Assembly: GCF_001010355.1 (NCBI RefSeq)
Contig: NZ_JPLA01000023.1
Location: 62,001 to 126,000 of the forward strand
From: Dyella japonica DSM 16301
GTDB taxonomy: Bacteria > Pseudomonadota > Gammaproteobacteria > Xanthomonadales > Rhodanobacteraceae
Reading direction: 5' to 3'
DNA: 64,000 nucleotides
Made by a program: the position numbers and the translations under genes. The first letter of the stretch is position 1. Each line of letters starts with the position of its first letter. The notes beneath the pieces were generated by a model. The model saw only the letters and a program-made list of their open reading frames with translations, was not told where the DNA came from and searched no databases. Positions 36,960 through 45,378 of this stretch are shown piece by piece.

Positions 36960-37724
36960 ATGAAAATCGTTGTGATTGGCGGCAATGGCATGGTGGGAAG
37001 AAACGTCGTGCGACGACTGCGGGCCGGCGGGCATGACGTCACGGCGGCATCGCGCTCGACGGGCGTCGATATCATCACGGGAGTGGGCCTCGATCAGGCG
37101 CTCGTCGGTGCCGAGGTGGTGGTCGATGTCAGCAATTCGCCGAACCTCGAAGGCGACGCTCCCCTGGCCTTCTTCAAAGCCGCGGGGACCCACCTGTTGC
37201 GTGCCGAAACGGACGCCGGCGTGAAGCACCATGTGTCGCTGTCCGTGGTCGGCACCGATCGACTCGTCGACAGTCCGTATTTCGTGGGCAAGGCGATGCA
37301 GGAGGCGATGATCCAGCGCGCCGGCATTCCCTATACGATCCTGCATGCGACGCAGTTCTACGAGTTTCTCCTGCGCATCGTGGAACTCAGCGTGTATGAG
37401 CAGGCGCTTAGCCTGTCGCCCGCTTACATCCAGCCCGTCGCGTCGGCCGACGTCGCCGTCGCGATGGCCGAACTTGCCGTGCAGCCTGCGCGCAACGGCA
37501 TGCTCGAAATGGCAGGGCCCGACCGCGTGCGGCTGTCCGAAATCATCCAACGTTTTCTCACGGAGATCGAAGCACCCTATGACGTGGTCACCGATGCGCT
37601 TGCACCATACTTCGGTGCGACGCTGCAGGAGGACTCGCTGCTTCCGCACGACGGCGCCCACCTTTGCACCACCAGCTTCCCTGCGTGGATCGATCAGTCC
37701 GAGTACTGCGGCGCCGACTGGTAG
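36960..37724 (+). CDS. NAD(P)-binding NmrA-like oxidoreductase/epimerase, paralog A
   Basis: A 254-residue atypical SDR. The Rossmann motif is IVVIGGNGMVGRNVVRRLRAGGHDV. The rest (VVVDVSNSPN, HHVSLSVVGTDRL, YFVGKAMQEAMIQRAGIPYTILHATQFYEFL) fits NmrA-like, NAD(P)H-sensing or reductase proteins that lack the YxxxK catalytic pair. It is a clear paralog of the gene at 40305-41081 (same length, same motifs, same C-terminal layout). Oxidoreductases and epimerases of this kind are the usual genetic partners of ECF41 sigma factors, and one is encoded next door. Confidence 0.9.
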   Translation: MKIVVIGGNGMVGRNVVRRLRAGGHDVTAASRSTGVDIITGVGLDQALVGAEVVVDVSNSPNLEGDAPLAFFKAAGTHLLRAETDAGVKHHVSLSVVGTDRLVDSPYFVGKAMQEAMIQRAGIPYTILHATQFYEFLLRIVELSVYEQALSLSPAYIQPVASADVAVAMAELAVQPARNGMLEMAGPDRVRLSEIIQRFLTEIEAPYDVVTDALAPYFGATLQEDSLLPHDGAHLCTTSFPAWIDQSEYCGADW

Positions 37725-37960
37725 CACAGGCACCATTCGCCATGTGCGCTACGTGTGGTCATTGATGCGCACAAAGCAACACCGCGACGCCCCTGGTGGC
37801 TCTACCGATGCCTGGCCACGTTGCCTAACCTGCAGGCTGACGTAGCACAGCAAACACTCGCGATGCCACGACCCACCAGCATCAAGTCAACGCGGATCTG
37901 CTTGCCTTCCTGAAGGTCTGATCGGCGCCAGGCGTTGCGCCGGCGGCATGCTGACCGAGG

Positions 37961-38875
37961 TCATGCCGCCGGTGATGCCCCGCCGGTTGAATACAGCGGG
38001 ACGCCGAGTTCGGAGGCGATGCGTGCCAGTTTCTCCGGATTGCGCTGGACCCGCACGCGGACGATGCGATCGCCATCCGTTTCGACCGTCTGCACCGACT
38101 CCAGCGCATCATGGATATAGCGCAGCACGCTGAGCTCGCCATTGATCGAGGCCAGGTCGATACGCAGTGCGCTCTTGAAGCGCAGATTGGACGCATAGAA
38201 CAGCTGGGCGATGCGCTGGCCGCCAAGCAGCGGCCGGGGGAAACTGGTTTCGATACCGCCGCCGTCGCCGATCAGTTCGGCCTGGTCGGCCAGCATCGCC
38301 TTCAGCAGCTTGAACTGTCCCAGCGACAGCGCCTGTGCGAAGCGCTCCACGATGCGACCGTGCGCCTCGGGCGACACGGCGTACTTGGGCTCGCCGTCGC
38401 GTAGTTGGGATTTGGCCCGGTGCACGATCTGCCGAGCGGCGGCTTCGTTCTTGCCGATCGTTTCGGCGATATCGGCGTAGCCCACGTCAAAGATCTCGTG
38501 CAGCAGAAAAGCCGCGCGCGCCTCCGGCGAAAGACGCTCGAGCATCGACAGCAGCGCCACGGATACATCGCCGTGACGCTCATGGATCTGTTCGGGCGTG
38601 GCCGGGCCATCGGTCAGGATCGGCTCGGGCAGCCAGAGGCCGACATAGTGCTCGCGGCGGGCCTTCAGGCTGCGCAGCCGATCGATCGCCACGCGCGTGG
38701 TGGCGGTCACCAGCCATGCTTCAACGTTGTTGACGGCCGCCTGGTCGGTGCCGTGCCAACGCAGCCAGACATCCTGGACGGCGTCTTCGGCGTCCGCCAC
38801 CGAGCCGAGCATGCTGTATGCAATCGCCTGCAGGCGGGGTCGAAGGCGATAGAAGATGGCATTGGCGTCGTTCAC
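37961..38875 (-). CDS. ECF41-type RNA polymerase sigma factor with SnoaL-like C-terminal domain
   Basis: A 304-residue sigma factor. Region 2 is FYRLRPRLQAIAYSMLGSVADAEDAVQDVWLRW and region 4 is LSPEARAAFLLHEIFDVGYADIAETIGKNEAAARQIVHRAKSQL. All three ECF41 signatures are present: WLPEP at 81-85 in the linker, DGGG at 204-207, and NPEKL (for NPDKL) at 279-283 in the fused SnoaL/NTF2-like domain that controls activity in place of an anti-sigma factor. I chose the GTG at 38875 because it directly precedes region 2; no good ribosome site is seen, so the start is uncertain. The flanking NmrA-like genes are typical targets. Confidence 0.93.
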   Translation of the reverse strand: MNDANAIFYRLRPRLQAIAYSMLGSVADAEDAVQDVWLRWHGTDQAAVNNVEAWLVTATTRVAIDRLRSLKARREHYVGLWLPEPILTDGPATPEQIHERHGDVSVALLSMLERLSPEARAAFLLHEIFDVGYADIAETIGKNEAAARQIVHRAKSQLRDGEPKYAVSPEAHGRIVERFAQALSLGQFKLLKAMLADQAELIGDGGGIETSFPRPLLGGQRIAQLFYASNLRFKSALRIDLASINGELSVLRYIHDALESVQTVETDGDRIVRVRVQRNPEKLARIASELGVPLYSTGGASPAA

Positions 38876-39306
38876 AGCAATGAGATGCCAAGCGGGTCCG
38901 GGTGATGTGGTGAACCTGCGTCGCGACGCCGTGAAAGTTTCCGGCGATCGTGACTGACCACCAGTATGCCGCAATTCGTCTGCGCCAAGCATCGGACTTC
39001 TGTCATAGCCTGCGGCGGGACGGAGCGTGCGACCTAGCGTGCGAGTGTTTTCCATATCTGGCATGCAACGAGGCGCGCGAGGGCGTGGCGCTCGGTCACG
39101 CGCGAACACGGAGCATTGATGATGGCGTCGATATCATCGGGGGCTTGTCGATGCAAATACGGGCGCGCGATGAGTGGAGGGCCAACTGAGTGTCGCTGGT
39201 TCCCGCAGGGAAACACGGCGAGCCCTTCCAGCCAACTACCGCGCAGCCGCCGCGCCAGGCAAGATGCACGCGCCGATGGCGCATACGAAAAGGTTCGGGA
39301 TCAGCC
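38876..39306. other. Spacer between the sigma factor gene and the unknown divergent gene
   Basis: About 430 bp with no supported gene. The word TGTCATA at about 39002 resembles an ECF41 -35 but has no CGTC at the right distance. No terminator or repeat was recognised. Confidence 0.4.
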
Positions 39307-40188
39307 ATGTCACAAACCAAGCGAATTCTGCTGCAGACGACCATTCCCTACACTGCCGACGACTGGCATATCGGTCGCTTCAGCCTGCTGCATGAGTATC
39401 TCGCCGGCTTGCGTGGCGACGATGGGACACCACTGTTCGATGTCAGCGCGCGCGATCGCGATGCGGTTGGCAAGCCAGATAGCGTGCTGTCGCAACTGGA
39501 CACGTCGGACATCGATGAGCTGTGGCTATTCGCCGTCGACACGGGCGATGGCCTGACCTCCGACGACTGCGAAGCGATCGGGCGCTTCCGCCAGCGCGGC
39601 GGCGGCATGCTGGTGGCGCGCGACCATATGGATCTGGGTAGTTCGGTATGCACGCTGGGCGGCGTGGGTGCGGCGCACTTCTTCCATTCGAAGAACCAGG
39701 ATCCCGATCCGTCGCGCCATCAGATCGACGACACCGTCACCACCAGCATTTCCTGGCCCAACTATCACTCCGGCTCGAACGGCGACTTCCAGACCATTGA
39801 GCCGAGTACGCCAGTCCATCCGGTACTGGCCGACCCGCAGTCGCCGACCGGGACGATTCGCTACTTTCCTGCGCATCCCCATGAGGGTGCGGTGGGCAAG
39901 CCTGCGCACGACGAGTCGGCACGTGTCATTGCGACCGGGCGTAGCGCCGTGAGTGGACGATCCTTCAATCTGGCGGTGGCCTTTGAGCCGTCGGCGCAGG
40001 GTGGACCGGCCCTGGCGCAATCGACCTTCCATCACTTTGCCGACTATAACTGGGATCCCTCGAAAGGCTCGCCCAGCTTCGTCAGCGAGCCACCCGGCAG
40101 TGGCCTGGCGCATTCTATCGACGCGCAGCGATCGATCAGGCAGTACGTGAGGAACCTCGCCCTTTGGCTGGCTGGGCGCATGCCTTAG
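39307..40188 (+). CDS. Conserved-looking protein of unknown function (293 residues)
   Basis: Codon use and composition are those of a real gene. The ATG at 39307 begins MSQTKRILLQTTIPYTADDW. There is no signal peptide or TM segment. Residues 60-110 (DELWLFAVDTGDGLTSDDCEAIGRFRQRGGGMLVARDHMDLG) look like an alpha/beta, flavodoxin- or glutamine-amidotransferase-like core; later parts are rich in His and aromatic residues (TFHHFADYNWD, YFPAHPHEG). I do not recognise the family, and ThuA-like is only a guess. It lies between the ECF41 gene (divergent) and paralog B (convergent). Confidence 0.75.
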   Translation: MSQTKRILLQTTIPYTADDWHIGRFSLLHEYLAGLRGDDGTPLFDVSARDRDAVGKPDSVLSQLDTSDIDELWLFAVDTGDGLTSDDCEAIGRFRQRGGGMLVARDHMDLGSSVCTLGGVGAAHFFHSKNQDPDPSRHQIDDTVTTSISWPNYHSGSNGDFQTIEPSTPVHPVLADPQSPTGTIRYFPAHPHEGAVGKPAHDESARVIATGRSAVSGRSFNLAVAFEPSAQGGPALAQSTFHHFADYNWDPSKGSPSFVSEPPGSGLAHSIDAQRSIRQYVRNLALWLAGRMP

Positions 40189-40304
40189 CCGCCTGTCGAT
40201 CGGATGTGCGGTTGACACGCCCTTGCCGCTGCCGAGTTGCGTGCGAGCGAGGACGTGCCAACGCATTCAGGCATGCGTGCGAGAGGCAGACACGCAGCAG
40301 AACC

Positions 40305-41081
40305 TCAACCCGTCGCGCCTTGCTTGGCATAGATCGACTGGGCAAACCAAGTCTTGAAATCTTGCTTACCCAGCCGCGCGCCGTCGCCCGGCAGCAAGGT
40401 GCCCGGCTCGAGCACGGCACCGAAATAAGGTGCCTTGGGATCGGCGATGACCTTGCGCGTATCGCCGATCGCGGTGAGGAAGCGCTGCACCCACTCCGCC
40501 ATCGGCGCCTTGTCAGGGCCGCCAATTTCCACGATGCCATTGGCCGGGGCGGCGAGCACCACATCGGTGACGGCATCGGCGACGTCATCGGAAGCAATCG
40601 GCTGCATCAACCCGCTGGAGATATGCAGCTCCTGTCCCTGGCCGCCATCGCCGGCGATGCCGTTGAGGAACTCGAAAAACTGCGTCGAGTGGATGATGGT
40701 GTACGGCACGCCGGCGGCGCGTATCCCTGCTTCCTGGGCTACCTTGGCGCGAATGTAGCCGCTGGTGGCAAAGGCAGGACGCCCGGTACCCACCACCGAC
40801 AAGGCCACGTGATACTTCACGCCAGCCTTTTTCTCGGCGGCGGCGAGGTTGCGTTGGGAGGTCTGGAAAAAGTCCATCACCGCCTTCTCCTCGAACGAGG
40901 ACGAGTTGGTCAGATCCACCACCACGTCCGTGCCTGCCATGGCCTGGTCCAGGCCTTCGCCGGTGAGCGCATTGACGCCCGTGGATGGCGCCGCGGGCAG
41001 CACCTCGTGGCCGTGCTTGCGCAGACGCTCGACGACCTTGCTGCCGATCAGTCCGGTACCACCGAGTACGACGACTTTCAT
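40305..41081 (-). CDS. NAD(P)-binding NmrA-like oxidoreductase/epimerase, paralog B
   Basis: A 258-residue atypical SDR with VVVLGGTGLIGSKVVERLRKHGHEV, DVVVDLTNSSS, VALSVVGTGRPAF and GVPYTIIHSTQFFEFL, each in register with paralog A (36960-37724). The ATG at 41081 has GGAGG 6 nt upstream. The frame remains open to an ATG at 41318, but that extension has no family similarity. A perfect ECF41-type promoter lies at 41365-41391 on the same strand, leaving a leader of about 280 nt. Confidence 0.92.
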   Translation of the reverse strand: MKVVVLGGTGLIGSKVVERLRKHGHEVLPAAPSTGVNALTGEGLDQAMAGTDVVVDLTNSSSFEEKAVMDFFQTSQRNLAAAEKKAGVKYHVALSVVGTGRPAFATSGYIRAKVAQEAGIRAAGVPYTIIHSTQFFEFLNGIAGDGGQGQELHISSGLMQPIASDDVADAVTDVVLAAPANGIVEIGGPDKAPMAEWVQRFLTAIGDTRKVIADPKAPYFGAVLEPGTLLPGDGARLGKQDFKTWFAQSIYAKQGATG

Positions 41082-41364
41082 GGGAAACCTCCAGTTTGCG
41101 ATAACGCCAAAGGCGCGTCTGAGTTGATGTCTGGCGTGGCCCTGGGGACTTGGTGAACGTCGATTGCCTGTCGAAGCAGCTGCGAATGTGGCTATCGTCT
41201 GCCTGCGTCCCGGCGTGTACCCGGTGGTCGTGCGGGCGATGCAGCCATCGACGGCGGACATCAGACAACGGATCGACAGCGATACACCAACACACGCGAA
41301 GCTGCCGTCGTCGATCATGCGTGCAGCGTCTCCACCACCAAGGCAAGGCCGCCTTTCCCGATAG

Positions 41365-41391
41365 ACGTTACGCTGACGCCTCCTGTGACAA
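41365..41391 (-). promoter_or_regulatory. ECF41-type promoter (TGTCACA-N16-CGTC) for paralog B
   Basis: On the minus strand TGTCACA (41391-41385) is followed after 16 nt by CGTC (41368-41365), identical in both boxes to the motif described for ECF41 sigma factors. It faces the NmrA-like gene at 40305-41081. Confidence 0.72.
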
Positions 41392-41594
41392 CATCAATAA
41401 ACTGGTGCGTATAAGGCAACACCGCGAGCCCGCCAAAGGAACTACTGGCAGCGTTGCGGAGAATCTAGGCTGGGCTCTTCACGTTTTGGAGCGCGAGCGG
41501 ATATCTCGGTCGATCTGAGGAAGCACTGCTCGCCGCGCCGACGGACACTTCGACGCCCGATCTCACCGAGCGGGCCATTCAAGAGGAAATCCCC
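41392..41594. other. Rest of the spacer between paralog B and the cupin gene
   Basis: The complete spacer 41082-41594 is 513 bp without a convincing gene. It contains the ECF41 promoter and the long leader of paralog B, and on the plus strand the upstream region of the cupin gene with GAGGAAA as ribosome site. No second TGTCACA motif points towards the cupin gene. Confidence 0.4.
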
Positions 41595-42014
41595 ATGCGC
41601 ATGTTCAAGACCTTAGGCCTGCTGTGCCTGCTCGCTTGCCCCGTGGTCGTCACACCGGCCTTCGCCCAGAGTGCTCCTTCGGCGCCGCAGGCGCAGGTCG
41701 CGGACCTGATGACCAAGGCCCTCAAGGACTATCAGGGCAAGGAAGGCAAGATGATCCTCGTCACTTACCCGCCGGGTTCGGTGGATCCCGTCCATCGCCA
41801 CTACGCCCACGCTTTTGTGTACGTGCTCGAAGGCTCCATCGTGATGAGCTTGAACGGCGGCAAGGAAGTGACGCTGGGGCCGGGCCAGACCTTTTACGAA
41901 GGTCCGGACGACAAGCACACGGTGGGCCGCAACGCCAGCAATACCCAGCCGGCCAAGTTCGTGGTGTTTCTGCTGAAGGACCAGAACAAGCCGATCCTCA
42001 CGCCGGTGCAGTGA
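41595..42014 (+). CDS. Secreted cupin-domain protein
   Basis: A 139-residue protein with a signal peptide (FKTLGLLCLLACPVVVTPAFA) and one cupin barrel. Metal-binding motif 1 is PPGSVDPVHRHYAHAFVYVLEG and motif 2 is LGPGQTFYEGPDDKHTVGRN. Small single-domain periplasmic cupins of this type bind a metal and are often linked to oxidative or electrophile stress; the activity is unknown. Start has GAGGAAATCCCC upstream. It is convergent with the LuxR-type gene (33 nt between stops). Confidence 0.9.
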   Translation: MRMFKTLGLLCLLACPVVVTPAFAQSAPSAPQAQVADLMTKALKDYQGKEGKMILVTYPPGSVDPVHRHYAHAFVYVLEGSIVMSLNGGKEVTLGPGQTFYEGPDDKHTVGRNASNTQPAKFVVFLLKDQNKPILTPVQ

Positions 42015-42047
42015 GTTCCCGCAGGGCTGAAGGGCTGATCGCGCCGC

Positions 42048-44633
42048 TCAATGCGTCTCGCCCAGCCCCAGCCGACCGGCCTGCGCCACGGCTTCGCCGC
42101 GCGAGCGTGCGTCGAGTTTGCGCAGCACGGCGGACACATGGTGCTCGACGGTTTTCTCCGATCGCGCGATGCGTCCGGCGATTTCGGTGTTGGACAGGCC
42201 CTGGGTGAGCAGGTCGAGTATCTGCAGTTCGCGCAGGGTGAGTCCGGCGGGATTGGCCGCGGTGCTGGCGCGCGGTCCGCGTGCGATGCCGCGCATGCCG
42301 GCGCGGCACAGCCATTCGCGGCAACGGCGGAGGCTGGCGGAGGCCTTGAGTGCTTCGAGCGTGGCCAGGCCTTCGGCGATGCCATGCTCGTCGCCTTCGA
42401 GCAAGGCCAGCGCGCGCTCGTACGGACAGCCCATGCCTTGCCAGGCCATGGCCGCCTGCTGCCATTGGCCATCGCGCTGCCATGCATAGGTGGCTTCGAT
42501 CTCGCCCGTGCTTGCGCTGTCCAGGCCCATCCATCGACGCCAGAACAGCAGTTCGCTCAAGGCGCGCGGATCACCCAACTCTTCAGCCAGCCGGATGGTC
42601 TCGCGCACGAAAGGGTCGTCGCCGCTCTCGTCGCCCGCCAGCCACGCAGCTTCAGAGCGCGCCGCTGCCACGGGCGCGAGGCGCTGCAATTCGCCGGTGG
42701 CCCACGCCAGCTCGGTCACTTCGTCGAGCGCGGCGGCAGCGCCGGGGTCGCCACGGCGCAGGCGAATGCGTGCGAGCACGGTAAGTGCGGGAATGCGCGT
42801 CACCGGTGTCACGTCGCAGCGCGTCAGCAGTTGACTGGCCAGCTGGCCGGCCCCATCCCAGCGACCCAACTCGAAATCCACGCGTGTCTGCAAGGCCACC
42901 ACGTATTGCGACCATGAATCGAGATCGCGATCGGAGAAGTACACCGCGGCCTGGCTGATATACCACTGCGCCTCGGGATAGTTGCGCGTGGTGACCGAGC
43001 TGCTGGTGAGGTTGGCATAGGCGCGGGCGACGTGTTCGCCATAGCCATGCTCAGTGGCGATGGCCAGGCTGCGCTTGAGCATCTCCCTGCCATCGGCATG
43101 GCCGTGCACGGCGCGCGCGGTGCCGACATTGTTCAAGGCATGCGCCAGCACTTCCGTATTGCCTTGCTGCTCGGCCATCTCGATCGCGCGCTTGCCCCAG
43201 GCCACCGCTTCGGCGGTGCGGTGCGACAGCATGCGCATCTGTGATCGGTTGCTGAAGGCCCACGCCAGTTCCTCGTCGGCATGAATGGACTCCAGCAACT
43301 GCGCGGCGCGATTGCCGTAGACCTCAGCTTCGCCATTGCGCCCGGCAAACCAATACATGCGCGACAGCCAGCGCAACAGGTGGCCTTCCTGGCGGTCGTT
43401 GCCAAGCTTCCGCCAGATCGCCAGCGCGGCCTGGTTGGAATCGATCGCGCAATCGATCTGACTGGTGAGATAGCACTGATAGGCGTGCCGCTCGAGCAGG
43501 TCGGCGCGTTCCTCGTCGGGCAGCCCGCCGGCGTGCGCCAGCGCCTTGCCGTAGAGCCAGGCTGCATCGCAATGCGCACCATGCGCGGCGGCGGTGTCGG
43601 CGGCCTTGGGTGCGTACTTCATCACCGCCGCGCAGTCGCCCGCGCCGGCGGCGTGATGCACCAGGCGCGCCAGGGCCACGCCATCGCCCAGCGTTTCCAG
43701 ATGATGCAGCAGGCGCGCATGCAGCGCCGTCGCCACCGGCGCCGGCAGCGCCTGTTCCATCGAGATGCGCGCCAGTTCGTGACGCCAGGCATAGCTGCCG
43801 CCTTCGGCCACCAGCAGTCCGGACGCGAGCGCGGCGGCCACGACCTCGCCGCTGGGTGCGAGCAAGGCATCGACCAGTGGGATTTCGATGCGCGCCGGCA
43901 CGATGGCGGCCAGATCGAGCAGCTCGCGCACGGCTGGCGACTGCCGTCCTGCGCGTGCCAGCACGGCGTCGCGCACGGAAGCGGGCAGGCCTTCCGCCGA
44001 CAAGGCTTCGGTGACAAAGAACGGATTGCCGGCGGTGGCGGCGAACAAGCCTTCGGAGGGATGACCCGTGCGCTGCGCCATGTCGACCACGGCCGCCTCC
44101 GATAGCGGCAGCAGCGGCACGCGCACGGCGATCTCGGTGGGCAGGTCGCCGCATAGCAGGCGCAGCGGATGGCGTGCGTCGAGTTCGTCGTCGCGATAGG
44201 TAAGCACCAACAACGCGCGCACCCGATCGATGCGCCGCGCCAGGTACTTCACCAGGTCCAGCGTGGCGGCATCGGCCCAGTGCAGGTCCTCAAGCACCAC
44301 CAGACTGGTGCCGTCCAGTTCCTGCAGATCGCTGAGCACCGAGGCGAACAGCTCGGCGCGGCGGCCCTCGCGGCCGAGCAGATTTCGCGTCTTGCTGGTG
44401 AAGGCATCGGCGATGTCATAGAACGGCCCGAGCGGGCGGGGCGAAAACAGCGCTTCGCAGCCGCCGATCAGCACACGCCCATCGCTGTGGGCCGAAGCCA
44501 GGCATCGCGCGAGCGATGTCTTGCCGATGCCTGCTTCGCCATACACCAGTGCGGTGCGGCCCGAGCCTTGTCGCGCGAGTTCGAGAGCATCCCGAAGCCG
44601 CTGCAGGGCGTAGTCACGCTCGACCAGTTCCAA
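42048..44633 (-). CDS. Large ATP-binding LuxR-family regulator (LAL/MalT-like)
   Basis: An 861-residue regulator. The N-terminal AAA/NTPase domain has Walker A GEAGIGKTS (residues 32-40) and Walker B LVVLEDLHWAD. A long helical, TPR-like middle part senses ligands, and the C-terminal LuxR helix-turn-helix is LTLRELQILDLLTQGLSNTEIAGRIARSEKTVEHHVSAVLRKL. This architecture integrates an effector and ATP to activate target promoters. The target is unknown; nearby candidates are the DUF4242 and cupin genes. Confidence 0.93.
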   Translation of the reverse strand: MELVERDYALQRLRDALELARQGSGRTALVYGEAGIGKTSLARCLASAHSDGRVLIGGCEALFSPRPLGPFYDIADAFTSKTRNLLGREGRRAELFASVLSDLQELDGTSLVVLEDLHWADAATLDLVKYLARRIDRVRALLVLTYRDDELDARHPLRLLCGDLPTEIAVRVPLLPLSEAAVVDMAQRTGHPSEGLFAATAGNPFFVTEALSAEGLPASVRDAVLARAGRQSPAVRELLDLAAIVPARIEIPLVDALLAPSGEVVAAALASGLLVAEGGSYAWRHELARISMEQALPAPVATALHARLLHHLETLGDGVALARLVHHAAGAGDCAAVMKYAPKAADTAAAHGAHCDAAWLYGKALAHAGGLPDEERADLLERHAYQCYLTSQIDCAIDSNQAALAIWRKLGNDRQEGHLLRWLSRMYWFAGRNGEAEVYGNRAAQLLESIHADEELAWAFSNRSQMRMLSHRTAEAVAWGKRAIEMAEQQGNTEVLAHALNNVGTARAVHGHADGREMLKRSLAIATEHGYGEHVARAYANLTSSSVTTRNYPEAQWYISQAAVYFSDRDLDSWSQYVVALQTRVDFELGRWDGAGQLASQLLTRCDVTPVTRIPALTVLARIRLRRGDPGAAAALDEVTELAWATGELQRLAPVAAARSEAAWLAGDESGDDPFVRETIRLAEELGDPRALSELLFWRRWMGLDSASTGEIEATYAWQRDGQWQQAAMAWQGMGCPYERALALLEGDEHGIAEGLATLEALKASASLRRCREWLCRAGMRGIARGPRASTAANPAGLTLRELQILDLLTQGLSNTEIAGRIARSEKTVEHHVSAVLRKLDARSRGEAVAQAGRLGLGETH

Positions 44634-44710
44634 ACTGCCATCCTCAACGCTGGATCAACGTTCGCACCGACCGGGGGAAGATCGGGCGAAACCTGCGTGG
44701 CGACGTGCCG

Positions 44711-45061
44711 TCAGAGGAAATAGCGGAACGGACGCCACGGTGCTCTATAAACCGTACGGGTCGCCGATGCACGACTGGCTCCCGCCATACTCAAATAGAA
44801 ATAGGGGTTGAGTACGGAGATTTCGGTGATCTGATCTACAGGCAGCTCGTTGCGACGGGCCACCTGGCGTATCGCCTCGGGCGTGGGAGCATCGTAGACG
44901 CAAAAGGTGCGGGTCTTGTCCTCGCTGACGTAGGAGTGCAGCCAGGTCACGCCTTCCTGGGCGTTGGTGTTGACGATCTCGACGCACTTGGCGGCGCCGC
45001 TGGTGTTGGTGGGCAGGGAAAGGCCATTGGGGAAATAACGTTCGACGATATAGCGCGGCAT
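44711..45061 (-). CDS. DUF4242 domain protein
   Basis: A 116-residue ferredoxin-like protein starting MPRYIVERYFPNGLSLP, followed by VTWLHSYVSEDKTRTFCVYDAPTPEAIRQVARRNELPVDQITEI. This is the DUF4242 pattern, some members of which bind nickel. The C-terminal about 25 residues (ASRASATRTVYRAPWRPFRYFL) lie beyond the domain. The ATG at 45061 has GAGGAG 6 nt upstream. It lies 77 nt upstream of the LuxR-type gene on the same strand. Confidence 0.88.
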   Translation of the reverse strand: MPRYIVERYFPNGLSLPTNTSGAAKCVEIVNTNAQEGVTWLHSYVSEDKTRTFCVYDAPTPEAIRQVARRNELPVDQITEISVLNPYFYLSMAGASRASATRTVYRAPWRPFRYFL

Positions 45062-45378
45062 GACAGTCTCCTCGTAGGAATCGCGGCTTGGGCTCAAGCG
45101 GCGATCACAGGCTACGAGTCGGCATGCGCTGCAACATCGGGAGTTTCCCCCAAATTGCACGGAGCCTTCCCTCATTTTGCGCGACCGGTGCGATCGCGGG
45201 TGTTTCATGGACGCAACGCTTCAGTGATTCGATGGTCGCAATGCGATCTGCGACGTGTGAGCTAAACGCAGTCGGCGCGAATGTGCCGAGTACGCCTTTT
45301 GGTCGATGCTGTTTCCATCGAATTCGCTGTCACGACACAGGGAAACGTGGCGATCAAGCCGCGTTCCGCGCAGCGAAT
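45062..45378. other. Intergenic stretch between DUF4242 and the trihaem cytochrome
   Basis: About 317 bp. I see no gene, terminator or repeat; it presumably holds the DUF4242 promoter. Confidence 0.4.

Noticed and set aside
39001-39040. Third ECF41-like promoter (TGTCATA)
   Set aside because: The -35 has a mismatch and no CGTC lies at the 16-nt distance.
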